From Modestobacter lapidis (lineage in GTDB: Bacteria; Actinomycetota; Actinomycetes; Mycobacteriales; Geodermatophilaceae), in the NCBI GenBank assembly GCA_019779905.1, contig JABAKE010000002.1:62001-126000 (forward strand): a stretch of 64,000 nucleotides of DNA. Reading direction: 5' to 3'. Below, piece after piece: positions 27,629 through 35,967 of this stretch. Numbering within the stretch: the stretch's first letter is position 1; every line of letters starts with the position of its first letter. The notes beneath the pieces are model-generated. The model was not told the DNA's origin and made no database searches. It was given only the letters and a program-made list of their open reading frames with translations. The position numbers were made by a program, and so were the translations under genes.

Positions 27629-28894
27629 ATGGACCTGACCCGCGCCGCGGCCGCCGCCCGCGACGACACCGATCCGCTGGCCGGCTTCCGGGCCCGGTTC
27701 ACCGGCACCGACGGCGACGGCCCCGACCGGCTGCTCTACCTCGACGGCAACTCCCTCGGCCGGCTGCCGGCGGAGACACCCGCTGCGGTGTCCCGGGTGG
27801 TCGAGCAGGAGTGGGGCCGCGGCCTGGTCGGCTCCTGGCGCGACTGGGTCGACCGGTCCCGGCGGATCGGCGACGTGCTGGCCGCCGGCGTCCTGGGCGC
27901 CCGGCCCGGCGAGGTGCTCGTCGGCGACTCCACGTCCGTCGACCTCTACAAGCTGCTGGTGGCCGGTGCCGACGCGCGGCCGGGCCGGGACGTGCTCGTC
28001 TGCTGCGCCGACGACTTCCCCACCGACCGATACATCGTGGCCGGCGTCGCGGCCGCCCGCGGCATGACCGTGCGCGAGGTCGAGGCACACATCGACACCG
28101 GCCTCGACCTCGCCGTGCTGGCCGAGGCGCTCGACGAGCGGGTCGCCGTCGTCGTCCTGTCCCAGGTGGCCTACCGCTCCGGCGCGCTGGTCGACCTCGC
28201 CGAGGTGACCCGGCTGGCCCGGGAGGCGGGCGCGCTGGTCCTCTGGGACCTCAGCCACGCCGCCGGAGCGGTGCCGGCCGACCTCACCGCGGCCGGCGCC
28301 GACCTCGCCGTCGGCTGCACCTACAAGTACCTCAACGGCGGCCCCGGAGCGCCGGCGTTCCTCTACGTGCGCCACGAGCTGCAGGAGCAGCTGCGCCAGC
28401 CGATCTGGGGCTGGTTCGGCCAGCGCGACCAGTTCACCATGGGCGCGGCCTACGACCCGGCGGACGGTGTCGACCGGTTCGCCGTGGGCACTCCCCCGGT
28501 GCTGGCGATGGCCGCCGTCGAGGTGGGTGCCCGGCTGGTCGCCGAGGCCGGCATCGACCGGCTGGCCGCCAAGGGCCAGGCGCTGACCGGCCTGCTGATC
28601 GCGCTGGCCGACGAGTGGCTGAGCGGGCACGGGGTCACCGTCGCGTCACCGCGGGACGCCGCCCGCCGCGGCTCGCACGTCAGCCTCGCGCACCCGGGGG
28701 CCTGGCAGCTGACCCAGGCGCTGCTCGACCGCGGCGTCGTCCCCGACTTCCGGACCCCGGACCGGGTGCGCTTCGGCACCGCACCGCTGTACACCCGGTT
28801 CGTCGACGTCTGGGACGCCATGGACCGGCTGCGCGCCGTGCTCGCCGACGGTGCGCACCAGAGCTACCCGACCGAGCGCGCCCGCGTGACCTGA
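27629..28894 (+). CDS. kynU: Kynureninase
   Basis: 421 residues. The fold-type I aminotransferase landmarks are present: LYLDGNSLGRLP at the N-terminus, the aspartate in LWDLSHAAGAVP that contacts the pyridine nitrogen, and the PLP-binding Lys233 in CTYKYLNGGPGAP. It cleaves kynurenine to anthranilate and alanine (or 3-hydroxykynurenine to 3-hydroxyanthranilate). No tryptophan dioxygenase or formamidase is next to it, though the divergent amidase could in principle process an amide in the same route. A GGAGGAGCAGGAGAGG ribosome site precedes the start. Its stop is followed at once by stem-loop repeat copy 2. Confidence 0.92.
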   Translation: MDLTRAAAAARDDTDPLAGFRARFTGTDGDGPDRLLYLDGNSLGRLPAETPAAVSRVVEQEWGRGLVGSWRDWVDRSRRIGDVLAAGVLGARPGEVLVGDSTSVDLYKLLVAGADARPGRDVLVCCADDFPTDRYIVAGVAAARGMTVREVEAHIDTGLDLAVLAEALDERVAVVVLSQVAYRSGALVDLAEVTRLAREAGALVLWDLSHAAGAVPADLTAAGADLAVGCTYKYLNGGPGAPAFLYVRHELQEQLRQPIWGWFGQRDQFTMGAAYDPADGVDRFAVGTPPVLAMAAVEVGARLVAEAGIDRLAAKGQALTGLLIALADEWLSGHGVTVASPRDAARRGSHVSLAHPGAWQLTQALLDRGVVPDFRTPDRVRFGTAPLYTRFVDVWDAMDRLRAVLADGAHQSYPTERARVT

Positions 28895-28902
28895 GGAAGG
28901 AG

Positions 28903-28962
28903 AAGGACCCCCGTGCCCCCCACCACTCGCACGCTCGCGGCGGGACCCTGCACGGGGGCCGC
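28903..28962 (+). repeat. Intergenic stem-loop repeat, copy 2 (between kynU and the HNH gene)
   Basis: Starts 8 bases after the kynU stop and runs to the stop of the convergent HNH gene. The outer stem is CCCCCGTGC with GCACGGGGG: compared with copy 1 both arms changed together, while the loop reads CACTCGCACGCTCG. It fills the whole convergent gap and probably ends transcription from both sides. Confidence 0.8.
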
Positions 28963-29570
28963 TAGGCGCTGACCGGCTCGGTCATGCCCAGCCAGGCGTG
29001 CCACCGGGGATCGACGGTGCGGTGTCCGAGCAACCGCCAGGCGGCGCCGCTGGGCGCGCCGGGTTGCCGGGGCAGCGACCAGCCGAGCTCGGCGAGGAAG
29101 CGGTCGGCCTTGGCGTGGTTGCAGCGCCGGCAGGCGGCCACCACGTTGTCCCAGGTGTGCGTGCCGCCCCGGCTGCGCGGCACGACGTGGTCGATGCTGG
29201 TGGCCGACCCGCCGCAGTAGACGCAGGTCTGCCCGTCGCGGGTGAACACCGCCCGCCGCGACAGCGGCACCTGCACCGGGTACGGCACCCGCACGTAGCG
29301 GGTCAGCCGCACGACGATCGGCACCGGGAGGGTGAGCCGCTCGGCGTGCACCTCGTCGTCGGTGACGTCGACGGTCTCGGCCTTGGCACCCAGCACGAGC
29401 ACGATCGCGCGGCGGCTGGAGACCACGCACAACGGCTCGTAGGTGGCGTTGAGCAGCAACGTGGCACCGGCGGTCGCGGCCGCCGGGGCAGGCGCGTGGG
29501 GACCGGCATGCGGGTCGTGCCGTGAGCCCGGATGGCCCGCCGCCGACGACCCGAGTCTGGTGATCGACAC
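28962..29570 (-). CDS. HNH endonuclease family protein
   Basis: 202 residues from GTG 29570. A low-complexity N-terminus (SRHDPHAGPHAPAPAAATA) precedes a conserved domain starting LLLNATYEPLCVVSSRRA. The nuclease part has a CVYCG zinc knuckle, the HNH core SIDHVVPRSRGGTHTWDN and the second knuckle CRRCNHAKADR. This HNH type is widespread and single-copy in actinobacterial chromosomes, usually not part of a mobile element. Cleavage specificity and biological role are unknown. Confidence 0.85.
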   Translation of the reverse strand: MSITRLGSSAAGHPGSRHDPHAGPHAPAPAAATAGATLLLNATYEPLCVVSSRRAIVLVLGAKAETVDVTDDEVHAERLTLPVPIVVRLTRYVRVPYPVQVPLSRRAVFTRDGQTCVYCGGSATSIDHVVPRSRGGTHTWDNVVAACRRCNHAKADRFLAELGWSLPRQPGAPSGAAWRLLGHRTVDPRWHAWLGMTEPVSA

Positions 29571-29693
29571 GGGACACCTCCGAGTGCCCCGGACCACCGG
29601 GTGCGACACCAGCCCCGGGGACTGCCCCATAGTGCCCTGCAGCGGTGTGCTGTGGCACGGCGAATCGTCGGCGGCCCCGGTTACCGTCGGCCC

Positions 29694-31790
29694 GTGCCCC
29701 TTCCCCCCGCGCCCCGCCTGGACCTGGTCGAGGACCTGCACGGCAACGCCGTGGCCGACCCCTACCGCTGGCTCGAGGACGCCGCCGATCCCCGCACCGT
29801 CGAGTGGGCGGCCGGCCAGGACGCGGTGGCCGGTGAGCTGCTCGCCGCCCTGCCGGGCCGGGCCTCGTTCGCCGAGCGGCTCACCCGGCTGGTGCACGCC
29901 GGGGCGGTCGGCGTGCCGGTCTGGCGGGCCGGGCGGGCGTTCTCCACCCGCCGTGACCCCGGCCAGGAGCACGCGGTGCTGCGGGTCCGCGAACCCGACG
30001 GCACCCACCGGGTGCTGGTCGACCCGATGGCCCTCGACCCGGCCGGCACGACGACGCTCGACGCGTGGTCGCCGTCCTGGGAGGGCGACCGGCTGGCCTA
30101 CCAGCTGTCCACCGGCGGGGACGAGGAGTCCCGGCTGTTCGTGCTCGACGTCGCCACCGGGGAGCTGCTCGACGGCCCGGTCGACCGCTGCCGCTACTCC
30201 CCCGTGGGCTGGCTGCCGGGGGGTGCGGAGCTGTTCTACGTCCGGCGGCTGGCGCCGGGGCTGGTGCCGGCGGGCGAGGAGCAGTTCCACCGCCGGGTCT
30301 GGCGCCATCGGGTGGGCAGCGACCCGGACACCGACGTCCTCGTCCACGGGGAGGGCAGCGACCCGGCCACCTACTTCGGGGCGCGCACCAGCACCGACGG
30401 GCGCTGGCTGGTGGTGTCGGCCTCGGTTGGCACCGCGCCGCGGAACGACGTGTGGCTGGCCGACCTCGCCGGGGACGGCATCCTGCGTGAGGTGCAGGTG
30501 GGTGTGGACGCGCAGACCTCGGCCTGGGTGGGCCGCGACGGCCGGCTGTGGCTGCACAGCGACCGCGACGCCCCGCGCGGCCGGCTGGCGGTCGCCGACC
30601 CGGCCGACCCGGCGAGCTGGGCGCCGGCGAACTGGCGCGACGTCGTTCCCGAGCAGCCCGACGGCGTGCTGTCCGACGTGGCCCTGGTCGACGGCCCGGA
30701 GGGTGCCCTGCACGTGCTGGCCGTGCACGCCGTCGACGCCACCGACCGGCTGTCGGTGTGGGCCGCGGACGGCAGCGGCCGTACGGCGCAGGTGACCGGC
30801 CTGCGCGCGGGCAGCGTGTCGGGGGTCAGCTCGCCGCCGGAGGGTGGCAGCACGGCCTGGATCGGCTACACCGACTACGCCACGCCGCCCTCGGTGCTGC
30901 GCTGGGACGCCGGCACACCGACCGCACTCGACGACTGGGAGCGGGCGCCCGTGGCCGGCGACGTCCCCGCCGTGCAGGTCGTGGAGACGCACGCCACCTC
31001 GGCCGACGGAACGCCGGTGCACCTGTTCGTGATCTCGGCTCCGTCCTCCCCCGCCCACCCGGCACCCGGCACCCCGCGACCCACGGTGCTCTACGGCTAC
31101 GGCGGCTTCAACGTCTCCCTCACCCCCGGCTACACCGCTCAGGCGTTGACCTGGGTGGCCGCCGGCGGGGTGTGGGTGGTGGCCAACCTGCGCGGCGGCT
31201 CCGAGCACGGCGAGGAGTGGCACCGGGCCGGGATGCGCGAGCGGAAGCAGAACGTCTTCGACGACTTCGCCGCGGCCGGGGAGCACCTGGTGGTGCAGGG
31301 GTGGACGACACCGGCGCAGCTGGCGGTGATGGGTGGGTCCAACGGCGGGCTGCTGGTCGGCGCGTTGCTCACCCGGCGGCCCGACCTGGTCGCCGCGGTG
31401 GTCTGCAGCGCCCCGCTGCTGGACATGGTGCGGTACGAGCTGTTCGGGCTGGGCCGCACCTGGAACGACGAGTACGGCACCGCCGCCGACCCGGTCGAGC
31501 TGGGCTGGCTGCTGGCCTACTCGCCCTACCACCGGGTGGTCGAGGGCACCGCCTATTCGGCGGTGCTGCTTACGACCTTCGAGTCCGACACCCGGGTCGA
31601 CCCGCTGCACGCCCGCAAGCTGGCCGCCGCGCTGCAGCACGCCACGTCCTCCGACCGGCCGGTGGTGCTGCGCCGCGAGCTGTCGGTGGGCCACGGCGCC
31701 CGGGCGGTCAGCCGCACCGTCGGGCTGGCCGCCGACCAGCTGGCGTTCCTCGCCGCGCACACCGGGCTGACGGCACCCCCGCAGGCCTGA
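29694..31790 (+). CDS. Prolyl oligopeptidase family serine peptidase (S9A)
   Basis: 698 residues from GTG 29694, which lies six bases after a TACCGT -10-like hexamer, suggesting a leaderless transcript. The N-terminal ~400 residues form the beta-propeller ([17 protein letters not shown] at its entry). The hydrolase domain has the catalytic Ser549 in MGGSNGGLL, the Asp in [10 protein letters not shown] and the His in SVGHGAR. It cleaves short peptides, typically after proline, in the cytoplasm. No signal peptide is visible. It converges with the orphan binding-protein gene across a strong hairpin. Confidence 0.9.
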   Translation: MPLPPAPRLDLVEDLHGNAVADPYRWLEDAADPRTVEWAAGQDAVAGELLAALPGRASFAERLTRLVHAGAVGVPVWRAGRAFSTRRDPGQEHAVLRVREPDGTHRVLVDPMALDPAGTTTLDAWSPSWEGDRLAYQLSTGGDEESRLFVLDVATGELLDGPVDRCRYSPVGWLPGGAELFYVRRLAPGLVPAGEEQFHRRVWRHRVGSDPDTDVLVHGEGSDPATYFGARTSTDGRWLVVSASVGTAPRNDVWLADLAGDGILREVQVGVDAQTSAWVGRDGRLWLHSDRDAPRGRLAVADPADPASWAPANWRDVVPEQPDGVLSDVALVDGPEGALHVLAVHAVDATDRLSVWAADGSGRTAQVTGLRAGSVSGVSSPPEGGSTAWIGYTDYATPPSVLRWDAGTPTALDDWERAPVAGDVPAVQVVETHATSADGTPVHLFVISAPSSPAHPAPGTPRPTVLYGYGGFNVSLTPGYTAQALTWVAAGGVWVVANLRGGSEHGEEWHRAGMRERKQNVFDDFAAAGEHLVVQGWTTPAQLAVMGGSNGGLLVGALLTRRPDLVAAVVCSAPLLDMVRYELFGLGRTWNDEYGTAADPVELGWLLAYSPYHRVVEGTAYSAVLLTTFESDTRVDPLHARKLAAALQHATSSDRPVVLRRELSVGHGARAVSRTVGLAADQLAFLAAHTGLTAPPQA

Positions 31791-31794
31791 ACCG

Positions 31795-31834
31795 CTGGTT
31801 CCCGGGGCCGTCCGCGGACGGCCCCGGCAACCAG
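31795..31834. terminator. Bidirectional hairpin between convergent genes
   Basis: CTGGTT at 31795-31800 pairs with AACCAG at 31829-31834, enclosing a perfect 26-bp palindrome (31802-31827, arms CCGGGGCCGTCCG). One C-C mismatch interrupts 19 pairs. It lies between the ends of the prolyl oligopeptidase and binding-protein genes. Confidence 0.75.
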
Positions 31835-31849
31835 ATGTGCCGGGGTGTC

Positions 31850-32836
31850 CTACTCGACGAAGATGTTCGCCAGATCCACGCCGTCGGGGATGATGCCGTC
31901 CGCCACACCGAGGTCGAGCAGCTTCTGCACGGCTTCCCGGTTGATCTCGGTCTGGAAGTTGGGCAGCGTCAGCTCGGCCGCCACCTCGGGCGCGATCTCG
32001 GTGTACGTGCCCAGCACGTCGCGCACCTCCTCGGGGTTGTCCAGGGCGTACTGCTGCGACTCCCGCATCGCGTCGGCGAACTGCTGCACGATCTCCGGGT
32101 TCTCCGCGGCGTACGCGTCGGAGGTGAAGTACCCGGCCACGCTCAGGTCCGGGTCGGTCTGCGTGTAGGGCGACGCCACCGCGCGCAGCCCCTGGCTCTC
32201 ACCCACCGTGGCGAACGGCTCGACCGCGAACGCCGCGTCGACCTGGCCGCCGGCGACCGCGGCGGGCATGTTCGGGAAGGCCAGCTCGGTGAAGCGGATC
32301 GACTCGGGGTCACCGCCGGCCTGCCGGACCGTCTCCCGCACCACCGTGTCGCTGATGTTGTTGATCGAGTTGATGGCGACCGTCCGGCCCGCCAGGTCCG
32401 CGGCGTCCTGGATGGGGCTGTCCGCGGCGACGATCACGGCGGCGAAGTCGTCCGCCGGGTCACCGGTCGCGCCGGGCCCCGGGGCCACCAGTCCCAGCGG
32501 GATGTTACGGGCCTCGGCCTGCAGCAGGCTGGTGATGTTGGAGAAGCCGAACTGCGCCTCGCCGGTCACCACCGCCGGGACGATGGCCGCCCCGCCCTGC
32601 GCCAGGAACGGCTCCACCTCCAGCCCGTGCTCCTCGAAGATGCCGACCTGCTGCCCGAGGTAGAGCGGCGCGACGTCGACGATGGGGATGGCCCCCACGC
32701 GGACGGTCGTCACCTCTCCCGAGCCGCCCGGTGCGCTACCGCCCGACTCGGCGGCGGTGCCGCCGTCGCCCTCTCCGCCACAGCCGGCCAGCGCCATGGC
32801 ACTCACCACGGCCAGGATCGTCCACGTCCGGCGCAC
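31850..32836 (-). CDS. NMT1/SsuA-like ABC substrate-binding lipoprotein (orphan)
   Basis: 328 residues from GTG 32836, with GGAGG five bases ahead. The lipobox LAGC has Cys19. The mature protein starts VTTVRVGAIPIVDVAPLYL and follows the NMT1/SsuA/TauA-like fold (GLEVEPFLAQGGAAIVPAV; FGFSNITSLLQ; AFAVEPFATVGE), used for sulfonates, nitrate, pyrimidine precursors or aromatic acids. No permease or ATPase is adjacent, which is unusual for this family, so it must borrow a membrane partner encoded elsewhere. A TAGCGT -10-like element at 32910-32915 on the minus strand could be its promoter. Confidence 0.82.
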   Translation of the reverse strand: MRRTWTILAVVSAMALAGCGGEGDGGTAAESGGSAPGGSGEVTTVRVGAIPIVDVAPLYLGQQVGIFEEHGLEVEPFLAQGGAAIVPAVVTGEAQFGFSNITSLLQAEARNIPLGLVAPGPGATGDPADDFAAVIVAADSPIQDAADLAGRTVAINSINNISDTVVRETVRQAGGDPESIRFTELAFPNMPAAVAGGQVDAAFAVEPFATVGESQGLRAVASPYTQTDPDLSVAGYFTSDAYAAENPEIVQQFADAMRESQQYALDNPEEVRDVLGTYTEIAPEVAAELTLPNFQTEINREAVQKLLDLGVADGIIPDGVDLANIFVE

Positions 32837-33064
32837 GAAGTCCTCCACAACTGTCGGCCGCCACGTCGGCACGGGCGGTCCCCGTGCCCCGGACGGCCAG
32901 TGGTCGCCGACGCTAGTCGGGGTCCCCACCACCTCCAAGACGATCCGGAGACCTCGACCGTTTCGTGACCTCCCCGGCCGCCGGGGCCGAGGCAAGCCCG
33001 GGAGGCGCCCATCCGGTCCGTAGCGGTGGTGAGGACGGCCACCTGACCTGAGAGACTCCGCGTC

Positions 33065-34087
33065 ATGAGCAGCGCACAGACGGTGATCGCCGCCGATGAG
33101 GGCACTCCTGCGGTCCCCAGCTGTGTCACCGCCGACGCGACCTCGCTCTGCGCCCGCGTCTACGACGTGTCCGGGCTGGACTGGCTGGCGGCCAACGCCG
33201 ACGCGCTGATCGAGAAGCCGGCCACGATCCTGCTGGTGGTCGTGCTGGCGGCCGTGGTCCGGCTGATGCTGCACCGGTCCATCCGCCGGCTCACCGATCG
33301 CACGGCCACCGGCTCGGTGCCCACGGTGCTGCGCCCGTGGCGGAACCGCGTCCGGCAGGCCGACCGCGACGGCCTCGAGCAGATCGTGGCCCGGCGCAGC
33401 CAGCGGGCGGAGGCGATCGGTTCGGTGCTGCGCAGCTTCGCCTCGATCGTCGTCCTGAGCGTCGCCGTGGTCCTGGTCCTCGGTGAGCTGGGCATCAACC
33501 TCGCACCGATCATCGCCAGCGCCGGGGTCATCGGCGTGGCCCTCGGCTTCGGCGCGCAGAACCTGGTCAAGGACTTCATCGCCGGGATCGGGATCATCCT
33601 CGAGGACCAGTACGGGGTCGGCGACGTCGTCGACCTGGGTGAGGCCAGCGGCACCGTCGAGGCCGTCGGCCTGCGGATCACCCGGCTGCGCGACATCAAC
33701 GGTGTGGTCTGGTACGTCCGCAACGGAGAGGTGCTGCGGGTCGGCAACCGCAGTCAGGGCTACGCCCAGGTGGTCGTCGACATGCCGGTCGCCCACGACA
33801 CCGACCTGGACCTGTGCCGCCGGCTGATGCAGGAGGTGGCCGACGCCATGGCGGCCGACGAGGAGTGGTCGCCGATGCTGCTGGCCGAGCCCGAGTCGCT
33901 AGGGGTGGAGCAGATCACCGCGGAAGGCGTGCTGATGCGGCTGCTGGTGCGGGCCACCAACGTCGACCAGTGGCGCGTCGGCCGGGAACTACGCATGCGC
34001 CTCAAGGAGCGCCTGGCCGCCGAGGGCATCCGGACGCCCCAGCCCCTGCTGCGCGCCGGCACCAGCACGGAGGCAGGCCCCCGTTGA
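33065..34087 (+). CDS. MscS-type mechanosensitive ion channel
   Basis: 340 residues. The N-terminal helix (ATILLVVVLAAVVRLML) is followed by a basic cytoplasmic loop, a second helix (IVVLSVAVVLVLGELGI) and the pore-lining helix GVIGVALGFGAQNLVKDFI, which carries the Gly/Ala pattern of MscS. The beta domain follows (GVGDVVDLGEASGTVEAVG). It releases solutes on hypo-osmotic shock. The stop is overlapped by the TTG start of the MFS gene (TTGA), so the two are translationally coupled. Confidence 0.88.
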   Translation: MSSAQTVIAADEGTPAVPSCVTADATSLCARVYDVSGLDWLAANADALIEKPATILLVVVLAAVVRLMLHRSIRRLTDRTATGSVPTVLRPWRNRVRQADRDGLEQIVARRSQRAEAIGSVLRSFASIVVLSVAVVLVLGELGINLAPIIASAGVIGVALGFGAQNLVKDFIAGIGIILEDQYGVGDVVDLGEASGTVEAVGLRITRLRDINGVVWYVRNGEVLRVGNRSQGYAQVVVDMPVAHDTDLDLCRRLMQEVADAMAADEEWSPMLLAEPESLGVEQITAEGVLMRLLVRATNVDQWRVGRELRMRLKERLAAEGIRTPQPLLRAGTSTEAGPR

Positions 34088-35484
34088 CGCGCGCCCGTCC
34101 CGGCCCGGGCGCAGCCTCCCCGGCGGGCCGCAGCCGCCCGGCGACGTTCCGCGAGGTGTTCGCCGTCCGGGAGTTCCGCCCGCTGTTCGGCTCCTACCTG
34201 CTGTCCACCGTCGGCGACGAGCTCGCCCGGGTGGCCCTCACGGTGCTCGTCTACCAGCGCACCGGGTCCCCGCTGCTGTCGGCGGCCACGTTCGCGATCA
34301 GCTACCTGCCCTGGCTGCTCGGCGGGCCGGTGCTCGCCGCGCTGGCCGACCGGCTCCCCCGGCACCGGGTGCTCATCGCCAGCGACGTGGCCCGCGCCGT
34401 GCTGGTGGCGACCATGGCCCTGCCCGGCGTCCCGTTGCCGGTGCTGCTCGGACTGCTGTTGCTGGTCTCGGTGTGTGCGCCACCGTTCGAGGCCGCCCGC
34501 GCGGCGCTGATGGCCGACGTGCTGGAGGGCGACCGGTACGCCGTCGCCACGTCGCTGACCGGGATCGGCCTGCAGCTGTCCCAGCTGATCGGCTTCCTGC
34601 TCGGCGGTGCGCTGCTGGTGCTCCTGTCCCCGTCGGCCGCCCTGCTCATCGACGCGGGCACCTTCGCCGTCTCGGCGGCCTGGCTGGCCCGCGGGCTGCA
34701 GCGCCGGCCCGCGCCCGCCGCGCCCCCCGGCCCCGGCGAGGTGCGCTCGATCTGGAGCGACGCCGGCAGCGGGCTGCGGTTCATCGTCGGCCGGCCCCGG
34801 TTGCTGGCCCTCGTCGGCGTGCTGTGGGTCGCCGCGCTGTTCGCCAACGCACCGGAGGGCATCGCCACCCCGCTGGCGCTGCAGCTGCAGGAGCCCGCAT
34901 CGGCCGCCGGCCTGCTGCTGGCGGCCAACCCGGCCGGCTCCGTCGTGGGTGGCCTGCTGGTCGGCCGGCTCTGCCCACCGCAGCTGCGCGCCCGGCTGCT
35001 GGGCCCGCTGGTCGGGCTCTCGCTGGGCGGGGTGCTGCTGGCCGGGCTGGTGCCCGTCTGGCTGGGAGGTGGCACCGCGTCGTTCGTGCTCGTGCTCGTG
35101 CTGTTCTTCCTCGCCGGTGTGGGCGGGGCGTGCTCGATCCCGTTGAACGTCGCATTCGTGCAGGCGGTGCCCAGCGCCTACCGCGGCCGGGCGTTCGGCG
35201 TCGCCGTGGCGGGCCTGTCGGGCGTGCAGGGCCTCGGCGTCGTCCTCGCCGGCCTGGGCGCCGAGGCGCTGGCACCCGGCACGGTGGTGGCGCTGTGCGG
35301 GGCACTGGGGCTGCTGGCGGTGCTCCGGCCGCTCGCCGCGCTACGGCGCAACCCCCCGCAAGCCGGGGACGACGTCCGCGGACCGGACGACGCCCCGCGG
35401 GCCGCCGTCCCCAGCTCCGTGCCGGACGGCCAGGGTGCCCCCGTGCGCCCGGGGAGCGCCGCTGAGGGACGATCGGAGGCATGA
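34084..35484 (+). CDS. MFS transporter
   Basis: 466 residues from a TTG at 34084 that overlaps the channel gene's stop (TTGA); no ATG or GTG is better placed. About 12 hydrophobic helices are visible. The motif-A region ([19 protein letters not shown]) sits between helices 2 and 3, as in MFS_3-type exporters (EntS-like). The C-terminus is a long polar tail ([19 protein letters not shown]). It is probably an efflux pump of unknown substrate. Its stop is overlapped by the glbO start (ATGA). Confidence 0.82.
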   Translation: MTRARPGPGAASPAGRSRPATFREVFAVREFRPLFGSYLLSTVGDELARVALTVLVYQRTGSPLLSAATFAISYLPWLLGGPVLAALADRLPRHRVLIASDVARAVLVATMALPGVPLPVLLGLLLLVSVCAPPFEAARAALMADVLEGDRYAVATSLTGIGLQLSQLIGFLLGGALLVLLSPSAALLIDAGTFAVSAAWLARGLQRRPAPAAPPGPGEVRSIWSDAGSGLRFIVGRPRLLALVGVLWVAALFANAPEGIATPLALQLQEPASAAGLLLAANPAGSVVGGLLVGRLCPPQLRARLLGPLVGLSLGGVLLAGLVPVWLGGGTASFVLVLVLFFLAGVGGACSIPLNVAFVQAVPSAYRGRAFGVAVAGLSGVQGLGVVLAGLGAEALAPGTVVALCGALGLLAVLRPLAALRRNPPQAGDDVRGPDDAPRAAVPSSVPDGQGAPVRPGSAAEGRSEA

Positions 35485-35879
35485 GCGAGACGAGCCGGTC
35501 ACTGCCCTCGGCGCGCAGCTTCTACGCCGAGGTCGGTGGCGCGCCCACCTTCCGGGCCCTGGTCGCGCGCTTCTACGCCGCCGTCCGCGAGGACCCGGTG
35601 CTGCGCCCGCTGTACCCGGCCGACGACTGGGAGGGCGCCGAGGCCCGCCTGCGGACGTTCCTGGAGCAGTACTGGGGCGGCCCCACCACCTACTCGCAGC
35701 ACCGCGGCCACCCGCGGCTGCGGATGCGCCACGCGCCGTTCGCCATCGGCGAGGTCGAGCGCGACGCCTGGCTCACCCACATGCGGGCGGCGGTCGACTC
35801 CCTGGAGCTTCCCGCCGAGCAGCACGCGACGCTGTGGGGCTACCTCGAGATGGCTGCACACAGCATGCAGAACCGATAA
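35481..35879 (+). CDS. glbO: Group II truncated haemoglobin
   Basis: 132 residues. The start [19 protein letters not shown], the aromatic pair in [19 protein letters not shown], the [10 protein letters not shown] motif and the proximal-His region [13 protein letters not shown] are diagnostic for the GlbO class, which binds O2/NO at a haem. Length is typical. It overlaps the MFS gene by four bases, giving an operon of channel, transporter and globin. It ends directly at stem-loop repeat copy 3. Confidence 0.92.
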   Translation: MSETSRSLPSARSFYAEVGGAPTFRALVARFYAAVREDPVLRPLYPADDWEGAEARLRTFLEQYWGGPTTYSQHRGHPRLRMRHAPFAIGEVERDAWLTHMRAAVDSLELPAEQHATLWGYLEMAAHSMQNR

Positions 35880-35937
35880 GGGCCCCACTGCTCCCCGCCA
35901 CTCGCAAGCTCGCGGCGGGCCCCTGCAGCGGGGCCGC
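35878..35937 (+). repeat. Intergenic stem-loop repeat, copy 3 (after glbO)
   Basis: Begins at the last two bases of the glbO TAA. The outer stem GGCCCCACTGC pairs with GCAGCGGGGCC except for one A-C mismatch; the loop is CACTCGCAAGCTCG as in copies 1 and 4. It separates glbO from the GH13 gene. Confidence 0.8.
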
Positions 35938-35967
35938 ACGTGCACACAGACTTCCGAGGAGCGTCCG

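Noticed and set aside
25546-28965. 1139-codon open frame overlapping ctaJ, the amidase and kynU
   Set aside because: It is a high-GC shadow: it is antisense to the amidase and out of frame with kynU, and it is Arg/Gly/Pro-rich.
28962-31760. 932-codon minus-strand open frame over the prolyl oligopeptidase gene
   Set aside because: Only its last 202 codons (the HNH protein) are coding; the rest is antisense to the peptidase.
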